DNA of 64,000 nt from NCBI GenBank assembly GCA_016213105.1, contig JACRBN010000001.1, forward strand, positions 62,001 through 126,000, written 5' to 3'. A program made the translations under genes and the position numbers. Origin of the DNA: Chloroflexota bacterium (lineage in GTDB: Bacteria > Chloroflexota > Anaerolineae > Anaerolineales > Villigracilaceae). Below, one piece after another: positions 49,594 to 56,576 of this stretch; positions within the stretch are counted from its first letter, which is position 1; every line of letters starts with the position of its first letter. The notes under the pieces were generated by a model. It saw only the letters and a list, made by a program, of their open reading frames with translations, searched no databases and was not told where the DNA came from.

Positions 49594-51048
49594 ATGCAAA
49601 CCATCGATTTTGTGCAATGGTTGTTCCTGATCTTCTTCATCTATGGCCTGACCTTCTTTGCCATGGGTATGGCCATGGCGTTGGAATCAGGCCGCCGCCT
49701 GGCCCTGGCTGATTCCAGGGTGCTGCGTCCGCTGGCCGCCTTTGGGTTGATTCACGGCACGCACGAATGGTTCGAATCCTACCTTTTGCAGGCCCAGGCC
49801 ATTGGGACCCCGCTGATCGCCTTGACCCCCTGGATCAGGCTGTTCCTTTTGTTCACCTCCTTCACCTGTCTGTTCTTTTTCGCCTATAACCTGTTGCTGC
49901 TGGCCTCCTCCCACCCCATCCAAAGGCTCCGTCAACTCGTTGGGGTGCTTGCCCTATACATATTTCTCTTCCTGGGCAGCGCCTTCCTCACCTACAGAAC
50001 AGGAACCGTTCCCTGGACCGACTTGCTGGATGGGCTGGGACGTTACCTGTTGGCCGCCCCAGCCTCGCTGCTGGCCGCCCTGGCCCTGCGCGCCCGGGGA
50101 CGACAATCCCACGCCGAAGACCGCCCCGCCCTGGAAAAGCATTTCCGCCTGGCGGCCCTGGGCTTCGGGATTTACAGCCTGACGCAGTTTTTTGTCCATC
50201 CGCTGGCAATGTTCCCTGCCAGCTTTATCAACGAAGGCAGCTTCATTGCCGTCACGGGCTTCCCCATCCAGATCGTTCGCACGCTCATGGCGCTGGTCAT
50301 CACCTACAGCCTGCTGCGCGCCACCAACGCGGTCGAGGAGGAACGCAACCTGCAATTGTTCGCGGTTCAACAGGCCCGTCTGCAAGCCTTGCAGCAGCGT
50401 GACGAGCTGCGCCGCGACCTGCTGCGGCACACCGTCCAGGCCCAGGAGGATGAACGCGCCCGCGTGGCGCGCGAGCTGCACGATGAGACCGCCCAAATCC
50501 TCTCTGCGGCCACACTGCACCTGGCCGCCTTGCGGGTCAGCCTCAAGCGCAAACCCGATGCGCTGGCCATCGTCGAACAGTTGCAGGGACTTACCCGCCA
50601 GATGTCCCACAGCCTGTACCGACTGGTGCATGACCTGCGGCCGGCCCACCTCGACGATCTGGGCCTGATCCCCGCCATGAATTATCTGCTTGCCGAGATG
50701 CGCTCCACCAAGGAACTGGAGATCGATCTCAAGGTGGAAGGCGTCCCGCACCGGCTGGACCTGTCCATCGAAACCATCCTGTTCCGGGTGACGCAGGAGG
50801 CGATCAGCAACATCATCCGACATGCCAATGCGCGCCGCGCGCGCGTGCAATTATTCTTCGCTGCGGACCATGTTCATTTAACGGTGGCAGACGAAGGTCA
50901 GGGTTTCGACGCTCAGGGGCCCTTCCACGCGCCGCGCGGCTGGGGCCTGGAGGGGATGCGGGAACGGGTCGAGTCGGCGGGCGGAACTTTCATCTTGAAA
51001 TCTGCAATCGGGCAGGGCACCCAATTGGACGCCACGATCCCGCTTTAA
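49594..51048 (+). CDS. NarX/DegS-like sensor histidine kinase B
   Basis: 484 aa, same length as kinase A at 36742. About seven transmembrane helices in residues ~1-235 (FIYGLTFFAMGMAMALE, FGLIHGTHEWFESYLL), then a coiled coil, HisKA_3 with the phosphoacceptor in RVARELHDETAQILSAATL, and HATPase with EAISNIIRHANARRAR and DEGQGFD. Shared HG(V/T)HEW motif in helix 2 suggests the same ligand or redox signal as kinase A. The frame opens at 49423 but the ATG at 49594 aligns with the paralogue. Transcribed divergently from the hexahaem lipoprotein gene. Confidence 0.9.
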   Translation: MQTIDFVQWLFLIFFIYGLTFFAMGMAMALESGRRLALADSRVLRPLAAFGLIHGTHEWFESYLLQAQAIGTPLIALTPWIRLFLLFTSFTCLFFFAYNLLLLASSHPIQRLRQLVGVLALYIFLFLGSAFLTYRTGTVPWTDLLDGLGRYLLAAPASLLAALALRARGRQSHAEDRPALEKHFRLAALGFGIYSLTQFFVHPLAMFPASFINEGSFIAVTGFPIQIVRTLMALVITYSLLRATNAVEEERNLQLFAVQQARLQALQQRDELRRDLLRHTVQAQEDERARVARELHDETAQILSAATLHLAALRVSLKRKPDALAIVEQLQGLTRQMSHSLYRLVHDLRPAHLDDLGLIPAMNYLLAEMRSTKELEIDLKVEGVPHRLDLSIETILFRVTQEAISNIIRHANARRARVQLFFAADHVHLTVADEGQGFDAQGPFHAPRGWGLEGMRERVESAGGTFILKSAIGQGTQLDATIPL

Positions 51049-51059
51049 GGAGAAATATC

Positions 51060-51752
51060 ATGGAAGAAATCACACTCATGCTGGTGGACGATCACGACGT
51101 GGTGCGCACGGGGCTGCGCTCCTATCTGGAAACACAGCCTGGGATGCGGGTGGTGGCCGAAGCCCGCAACGGGGCGGAAGCCCTGAAGATCGTAACGAGT
51201 ACGCGCCCGCAAATCGTGTTGATGGACATCACCATGCCAGACATGGACGGGCTGGAAGCCACGCGGCGCTTGAAGGCGCAAGTGCCCGAATGTCTGGTGC
51301 TGGCCCTGACCGTGCATGAGGACAAGCAATACTTCATGGAAATGCTGGCGGCGGGCGCGTCGGGATACCTGACCAAGCAGGCGGCCGCCGACGAATTGGT
51401 GGCGGCCATCCACGCTGTGGCCGGCGGCAACATCTACCTCCAGCCCGCGCTGGCCCGCTGGCTGCTGGAGGATTACCAGCGGCTGGCGCGCCAGGTGGGC
51501 ATCCAGCCGCGTGTTCAGGAGGAGGAACCGGACGAGGGCGTGGTCGGCCTGGATGCGTTGAGCGCGCGCGAACGCCAGGTGCTCGAACTGGTGGCGCAGG
51601 GGCTGAGCAATCACGACATCGGCGCAAAACTGGATCTGAGTCACAAGACCATTGCCCGCCACCGCGAGCGTATCATGGCGAAGCTCAAGATGCACTCACG
51701 CACTGAATTGGTCAAGTTTGCCATTCGCACCGGCTTGATCTCGCTGGAGTAG
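51060..51752 (+). CDS. NarL/FixJ-family response regulator B
   Basis: 230 aa. Receiver with DD at 10-11, Asp56 in VLMDITMPDMDG, Lys106; LuxR-type HTH (LSARERQVLELVAQGLSNHDIGAKLDLSHKTIARHRERIMAKLK). Closely similar to regulator A (EDKQYFMEMLAAGASGYL against EDQQYFFEMLRVGASAYV). In an operon with kinase B (AAGGAG upstream). Probably regulates the cytochrome and ccm genes. Confidence 0.93.
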   Translation: MEEITLMLVDDHDVVRTGLRSYLETQPGMRVVAEARNGAEALKIVTSTRPQIVLMDITMPDMDGLEATRRLKAQVPECLVLALTVHEDKQYFMEMLAAGASGYLTKQAAADELVAAIHAVAGGNIYLQPALARWLLEDYQRLARQVGIQPRVQEEEPDEGVVGLDALSARERQVLELVAQGLSNHDIGAKLDLSHKTIARHRERIMAKLKMHSRTELVKFAIRTGLISLE

Positions 51753-51779
51753 TTCCGCCTCCCTGGCAATTGAAACTGT

Positions 51780-51815
51780 CCCGCAGGTTCGATAAACCTG
51801 CGGGATTTTCTTTAT
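51780..51815 (+). terminator. Rho-independent terminator after response regulator B
   Basis: CCCGCAGGTT (51780-51789) / AACCTGCGGG (51795-51804), then ATTTTCTTTAT. The stem core repeats that at 1917-1955. Confidence 0.9.
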
Positions 51816-51880
51816 GCAAAGCCCTATGGCGATTCACTTTCCTTGAGAGCGGTTTGAACTGCCTTCCTTGGAGTAAACAA

Positions 51881-52046
51881 CCCAATTTAGGACAAAATTG
51901 GGGGAGTTTCATGACATCCATCCCGACCCTTCTCAGGGTGGATTAATCTCGCCATGTAAAATGAAACCATTCACAAGATGCAGCGCTTGCGCACTGGGAA
52001 ACGGGCCGACACTATTTCACGAATGTCGGGTTTTCCATTGCGCAAG
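51881..52046 (+). promoter_or_regulatory. Structured leader of the ccm operon
   Basis: The 346-bp gap before ccmE contains no gene but two RNA folds. A: CCCAATTT (51881-51888) / AAATTGGG (51895-51902). B: an extended stem-loop with three paired blocks, CTTGCGCA (51986-51993) / TGCGCAAG (52039-52046), GGAAA (51997-52001) / TTTCC (52032-52036) and CCGACA (52006-52011) / TGTCGG (52024-52029). No U-run follows B, so it is not a simple terminator; a regulatory or stabilising leader is likely. Confidence 0.45.
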
Positions 52047-52098
52047 TCGTTTGGTCTTATCACCCAATGATTCACGTTTTTGTCCGGAGGCAATCCAA

Positions 52099-52581
52099 AT
52101 GAAAGTTAACAAGTTCCTGGTTGGCGGCCTGTTCATCCTGGCGGCGGTGGTGTTCCTCATCGTTGCCTCCTCCCAGGCCAATTCCGAATTCTTCATGACC
52201 GTCGACGAATTGAACGTTCAGAACGCCAATGTAGCCGGCAAGAACCTGCGCGTTTCGGGCGCGATCATCGGCAGCACGATCCAATACGATGCGCAAACCC
52301 TGACGCTGACTTTCGACGTCGCGCACGTGCCGGGCGACAATGCTGAAATCGAGGCCCAGGGCGGGCTGGCCGAGGTGCTGCACCAGGCGGTGATCGATCC
52401 GTCCCGCAGCCGCATCTCCGTGATCTACGTCGGTCCCAAACCCGACCTGCTGCGCGACGAGGCCCAAGCCATCATGACCGGCCACATGGGCGAGGACGGT
52501 ATCTTCTACGCCGACGAATTGCTGCTCAAATGCCCAACCCGCTACGAAGAGGCCGTGCCGGAACAGGCCTCCAGCAATTAG
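52099..52581 (+). CDS. ccmE: Haem chaperone CcmE, cysteine (CXXXY) type
   Basis: 160 aa. N-terminal anchor (VGGLFILAAVVFLIVASSQ), OB-fold with KNLRVSGAIIGSTIQYD and the C-terminal loop GEDGIFYADELLLKCPTRYEE. The covalent haem-binding residue is Cys145 in CPTRY (CXXXY) instead of the usual His of HXXXY; this variant is known from Desulfovibrio and archaea. Holds haem outside the membrane and passes it to CcmF. CGGAGG precedes the ATG at 52099. First gene of the ccm operon. Confidence 0.93.
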   Translation: MKVNKFLVGGLFILAAVVFLIVASSQANSEFFMTVDELNVQNANVAGKNLRVSGAIIGSTIQYDAQTLTLTFDVAHVPGDNAEIEAQGGLAEVLHQAVIDPSRSRISVIYVGPKPDLLRDEAQAIMTGHMGEDGIFYADELLLKCPTRYEEAVPEQASSN

Positions 52582-52637
52582 GAAGCTGACCTGGCAGAGA
52601 GTATCTGTCAGGTTTTCATTTGTAACGAGGAGAAATC

Positions 52638-54875
52638 ATGATTGCAGATTTTGGATATGGAATTTTAGTGGTTTCGTTGGTGGTGGCGCTGTACAGCGTC
52701 GCGGCGGCGGCAATGGGCGTGATCAACAAATCGTCCCCGCTGATCGAATCGGCCCGCCGCGCCATGCTGCTGACCTGGCCGCTGATCTCCATCTCGGCCC
52801 TCGCCCTGATCTACCTGCTCGTCAATAACCATTACGAGATCAGTTTCGTGTACGAAGTCACCAGTTCCAGCATGCCCACCTACTTGAAGATCACCGCCTG
52901 GTGGGGCGGGCAGGCTGGGTCACTGGTCTTTTGGTCGTGGCTGATGTCGGCCTTCGCCTCGCTGGTCACCCTGCGCAAGTGGGACCGCGACCGCGAATTC
53001 CTGCCCTACGTGATCATCGTCGCATCCATCACGCTGGCCTTCTTCCTGACCATGTCGGTCGTTTTCGAGAACCCGTTTGCGCGCCTGTACCAGACCCCCG
53101 AAGGCATCGCGGCCCACACCTTTGCCCCCGCCAACAGCGTAGTCTTCACTCCGGAGGATGGACGCGGCCTGAACCCGCTCCTGCGCCACCCGGGCATGAT
53201 CATCCACCCGCCCATGTTGTACCTGGGCTTCGTTTCCTTTGTGATCCCCTTTGCCTTCGCGATGGCGGCGCTCATCACGGGCCGCTCGGATGACCGCTGG
53301 ATCCGCATCACCCGCCGCTGGACGCTGTGGGCCTGGCTGTTCCTGTCCTTCGGCCTGGTGCTCGGCGGCCGCTGGGCCTACGACGTCCTCGGCTGGGGCG
53401 GATACTGGGGCTGGGACCCCGTGGAAATCGCGGCCTTCATGCCCTGGTTGACCGGCACCGCTTTCCTGCACTCGGTCATGATCCAGGAAAAGCGCGGCCA
53501 GTTCAAGCAATGGAATATGATCCTGGTCATCCTGACCTACGCGCTGGTCATCTTCGGCACCTTCCTGACCCGCTCGGGGGTGCTCTCCTCGGTGCATGCC
53601 TTTGCCAACAGCCCCATCGGTCCGTTCTTCATGGGCTTCGTGGCGTTGACCCTGATCGTCTCCCTCGCCCTGCTGATCTGGCGCTGGCCCGAGCTGAACT
53701 CCGAGACCGAGATGAAATCCATGCTCTCGCGCGAGGCATTGTTCCTGTTGAACAACCTGCTCTTCATGAGCGTGCTGGTGATCTGTTTCGTGGGCGTCAT
53801 CTACCCGCTCGTCTCCGAACTGGCGACCGGGGCCAAGGTCACCGTCGGCCCGCCCTGGTATGAATTCAGCACTTCTCCGCTGTTCGCCATGTTGATGTTC
53901 CTGATGGCGATCGCCCCGCTTTCCTCGTGGGGACTTTCCTCGCAGGAAAAACTCTCGAACCTCAACAAGCCGGTGCTCGGCGGCATCCTCGCCCTGCCCG
54001 TGCTGGTCTTCGCCATCTTCTGGAAACAACTCACTTTCATGATCGGAAGCTGGCCGGGTGTGGTCATCGCGCTGGCCGTCATCCTGGCGGTCGCAGCGTT
54101 GATGTACATCTTCAGAAAGTTGATCTGGCTGGCGGCGGTCCTGGCGGCCGTCTCCACGGTCTATCTCTACTTTACCTATACCCAAAACATCATCGCCCTG
54201 ATCGGCTTCTTCCTCATCGTCCTGGTGCTCGCGGTGACCATCCGCGAGTTCTGGCGGGCCGTGCGCGCCAGGCAGAATTCCCAGCAGGAAAACTTCGCGC
54301 TGGCCTTCGCCCGTCTGATCGGCCGCAACCGCCGCCGTTATGGCGGATACATCATCCACGTCAGCATGATGCTGATGGCGGTCGGCATTCTGGGCATCGA
54401 GATGTTCCAGAAGGAAACCCAGGGACAGGTGGCCGCGGGAGAGGCCCTCACGATCTCAGGCTATACGGTCAAGTTCGAAGATATCGCCTCCTGGAACAAC
54501 CCGCCTGAACAGGTGAATTACACGCGGGCTGTGGTTGGGATTTACAAGGGCGACCAATACCTGGGACAACTCTATCCCAGGAAGGACATGTATTTCAGTG
54601 ATCGGCAAATGCTCAATCCCACGCAGCCGATGTCGATCCCTGGCAACTTCTCCTCTTTCAAGGATGACCTGTATGTTCTACTGGTGGATTGGGAGCCCGC
54701 CTCGGCCAGCGGCGCCACCTTCAAGATCTACGTCAACCCGCTGGTCAACTGGTTGTGGATTGGAAGTCTGCTCTTCTTCATCGGCGTGGTCATCGCGGCC
54801 TGGCCGGACAAGGAAGCGGAGTATGCGACCGCCCGCGTGCGGAACAAGGCCTACCAGCCCAGTTCAGCCGATTGA
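52638..54875 (+). CDS. ccmF: Cytochrome c haem lyase CcmF
   Basis: 745 aa with about 15 transmembrane helices. Hallmarks: MPTYLKITAWWGGQAGSLVFW, tryptophan-rich WWD region GGYWGWDPVEIAAFMPWL, HPPMLYLGFVSF and the late GGYIIHVSMMLMAVGILG, with conserved His for haem. Joins apocytochrome to haem delivered by CcmE, together with CcmH and CcmI. 56 nt after ccmE; a GAGGAG site precedes the ATG. Confidence 0.97.
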   Translation: MIADFGYGILVVSLVVALYSVAAAAMGVINKSSPLIESARRAMLLTWPLISISALALIYLLVNNHYEISFVYEVTSSSMPTYLKITAWWGGQAGSLVFWSWLMSAFASLVTLRKWDRDREFLPYVIIVASITLAFFLTMSVVFENPFARLYQTPEGIAAHTFAPANSVVFTPEDGRGLNPLLRHPGMIIHPPMLYLGFVSFVIPFAFAMAALITGRSDDRWIRITRRWTLWAWLFLSFGLVLGGRWAYDVLGWGGYWGWDPVEIAAFMPWLTGTAFLHSVMIQEKRGQFKQWNMILVILTYALVIFGTFLTRSGVLSSVHAFANSPIGPFFMGFVALTLIVSLALLIWRWPELNSETEMKSMLSREALFLLNNLLFMSVLVICFVGVIYPLVSELATGAKVTVGPPWYEFSTSPLFAMLMFLMAIAPLSSWGLSSQEKLSNLNKPVLGGILALPVLVFAIFWKQLTFMIGSWPGVVIALAVILAVAALMYIFRKLIWLAAVLAAVSTVYLYFTYTQNIIALIGFFLIVLVLAVTIREFWRAVRARQNSQQENFALAFARLIGRNRRRYGGYIIHVSMMLMAVGILGIEMFQKETQGQVAAGEALTISGYTVKFEDIASWNNPPEQVNYTRAVVGIYKGDQYLGQLYPRKDMYFSDRQMLNPTQPMSIPGNFSSFKDDLYVLLVDWEPASASGATFKIYVNPLVNWLWIGSLLFFIGVVIAAWPDKEAEYATARVRNKAYQPSSAD

Positions 54876-54891
54876 CACAGGAGCCCTCGGA

Positions 54892-55389
54892 ATGAAGAAA
54901 CACCTTCGCATTGCACTCCAGGTTCTGGCCCTGGTTCTGATCCTCACGGGAGTATGGGCTGGCGTTGCCGCGGCGCAAGGCTCCACGCCCACCGACGACG
55001 AAGTCAACGCCATCGCCAAACAGTTATACTGTCCCGTGTGCGAAAACACCCCGCTCGACGTGTGTCCCACTGAGGCCTGCCGCCAGTGGCGCGAGTTGAT
55101 CCGCCAGCAACTGGCCGACGGCTGGAGCGAAGACCAGATCAAACAATATTTCGTGGATAATTACGGTGCGCGCGTGCTTGGGGAACCCCCGCGCACCGGC
55201 CTGAACTGGGTGGTGTACCTGCTTCCGCCCGCGCTGATCCTGGCGGGAGCCTTCGTGCTCTTCCGCGCCATGCGCAGTTGGATCAAACCGACCAGCGTGG
55301 AGGCAGGCCCCGCGGAATCGAAGACCATCCCTCTCGTCCAGGACGATTACGTCTCGAAATTCGAAGAAGAATTGCGCAAGCGAAAATAA
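54892..55389 (+). CDS. ccmH: CcmH apocytochrome thioreductase, with an extra Cys pair
   Basis: 165 aa. Signal peptide ending AAAQ, the CcmH redox motif LYCPVCENTP (Cys47, Cys50), then a three-helix bundle region (WRELIRQQLADGWSEDQIKQYFVDNYGARVL) and a transmembrane helix (VVYLLPPALILAGAFVLF). Two more cysteines, Cys58 and Cys63 (CPTEAC), follow the active site and are not part of the usual LRCPVC motif. Starts 16 nt after ccmF at the ATG at 54892 (AGGAG upstream). Confidence 0.93.
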   Translation: MKKHLRIALQVLALVLILTGVWAGVAAAQGSTPTDDEVNAIAKQLYCPVCENTPLDVCPTEACRQWRELIRQQLADGWSEDQIKQYFVDNYGARVLGEPPRTGLNWVVYLLPPALILAGAFVLFRAMRSWIKPTSVEAGPAESKTIPLVQDDYVSKFEEELRKRK

Positions 55390-55399
55390 AAACCCCTCG

Positions 55400-55438
55400 C
55401 ATCCCAGCCCCTCCCCTACGCGGAGAGGGGCTGGGATG
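55400..55438. repeat. 14-bp perfect stem between ccmH and ccmG
   Basis: CATCCCAGCCCCTC (55400-55413) / GAGGGGCTGGGATG (55425-55438). Lies inside the operon; could stabilise the upstream mRNA. No U-run. Confidence 0.65.
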
Positions 55439-55454
55439 AGGGCAGGAGAATGGA

Positions 55455-56027
55455 ATGACCGAAATCAACGCAACGGCCCCAAAGCGCGGCGTACCGCTGT
55501 GGGCGCAAGTCATCATCTGGACGCTGCTGGTCGGGCTGCTGGTTCTGGTGGGGGTCACCCTCAACAAACGCCAGCAAGGCTCCGTCCGGCCCGGGACGGA
55601 AATCCCTGACTTTACCTTGACATTGTTCGACGGCTACCAGTACGAGGGCAGGAGCAAGATCAGCCTCTCGGATCTGCGCGGCAAGGTGGTGGTCATCAAT
55701 TTTTGGGCTTCGTGGTGCAAACCCTGCGAACAGGAAGCCGGCGAATTGCAGCAGGTTTGGGCCGAATACGCCGACAGCGGCGAGGTGGTCTTCCTCGGTG
55801 TGGACTACGTCGACACCGAACCGGAGGCGCGCGTCTACCTGCAAAAGTTCGGGATCGACTTCCCGAACGGCCCCGACATGGGCACCAAGGTGTCCCAAAT
55901 GTTCCGCACCACGGGCGTGCCTGAGACCTACTTCATCGACCAGAACGGTGTCCTGCAATACGTGAAGGTTGGTCCGTTCGTCTCGGCAGACGAGATTCGC
56001 AATCAGCTCGACAAGATGCTACCCTAG
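55455..56027 (+). CDS. ccmG: Thiol-disulphide oxidoreductase CcmG/ResA-like
   Basis: 190 aa. N-terminal membrane anchor (~17-37), then a TlpA-like thioredoxin domain with active site WASWCKPCEQEAGEL (Cys88, Cys91), FWASWC at strand 1, and cis-Pro in TTGVPETYFIDQNG. Keeps apocytochrome haem-binding cysteines reduced outside the membrane. GGAG lies 6 nt before the ATG. In line with ccmH and the next gene. Confidence 0.93.
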   Translation: MTEINATAPKRGVPLWAQVIIWTLLVGLLVLVGVTLNKRQQGSVRPGTEIPDFTLTLFDGYQYEGRSKISLSDLRGKVVVINFWASWCKPCEQEAGELQQVWAEYADSGEVVFLGVDYVDTEPEARVYLQKFGIDFPNGPDMGTKVSQMFRTTGVPETYFIDQNGVLQYVKVGPFVSADEIRNQLDKMLP

Positions 56028-56037
56028 AGGGACGATC

Positions 56038-56553
56038 ATGGACCTGAGCGCAACTTTCTTCGTTATCGCCGTTCTCATTCTGGTCGGCATGTACCTGTAC
56101 GCGCCTTTGAGCGGGCGGCCCCGCCGCAAATCCACGGCCGGCGGGGAGCATGAGCTTTCGAGCCTGATGGCCGAACGCGACCGCGTCATCAATGCCCTGC
56201 AGGAATTCGACTTCGATTACAAAATGGGCAAGATCCCCGCAGAAGACTACCCGACCCAGCGCGCCGAACTGCTGAACAAGGGCGCCGAAATCCTGCGCAA
56301 ACTGGATGAGTTCCAGCCTGCCCGCGCCGCCGATCCCAACACCGAAGCGCGCCTCGAAAACGCCGTGGCAGCCCGCCGCGCCGATGCCCCCGTGACCGTC
56401 AAGACCGCGGTCACCGACGATGACATCGAGTCGCTGCTGGCCTCCCGCCGCAAACAGCGCAAGGACAAATCGGCGGGCTTCTGTCCCCGCTGCGGCAACC
56501 CTGTGCTGGTCAGCGACCGCTTCTGCCCTTCCTGCGGAAAATCCCTCACTTAA
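56038..56553 (+). CDS. CcmI-like membrane protein with C-terminal zinc ribbon
   Basis: 171 aa from the ATG at 56038. One N-terminal transmembrane helix (FFVIAVLILVGMYLYA), then a helix pair MAERDRVINALQEFDFDYKMGKIPAEDYPTQRAELLNKGAEIL like the CcmI (CycH) first domain, and a zinc ribbon CPRCGNPVLVSDRFCPSCGKSL. Lacks the CcmI TPR domain. The same helix-pair motif recurs at the end of the next protein (AIDDLHRAGKIPAEAHQQRRAELMELYKKL). Confidence 0.8.
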   Translation: MDLSATFFVIAVLILVGMYLYAPLSGRPRRKSTAGGEHELSSLMAERDRVINALQEFDFDYKMGKIPAEDYPTQRAELLNKGAEILRKLDEFQPARAADPNTEARLENAVAARRADAPVTVKTAVTDDDIESLLASRRKQRKDKSAGFCPRCGNPVLVSDRFCPSCGKSLT

Positions 56554-56576
56554 ATAAAGCGCACCACGGACCCCTC

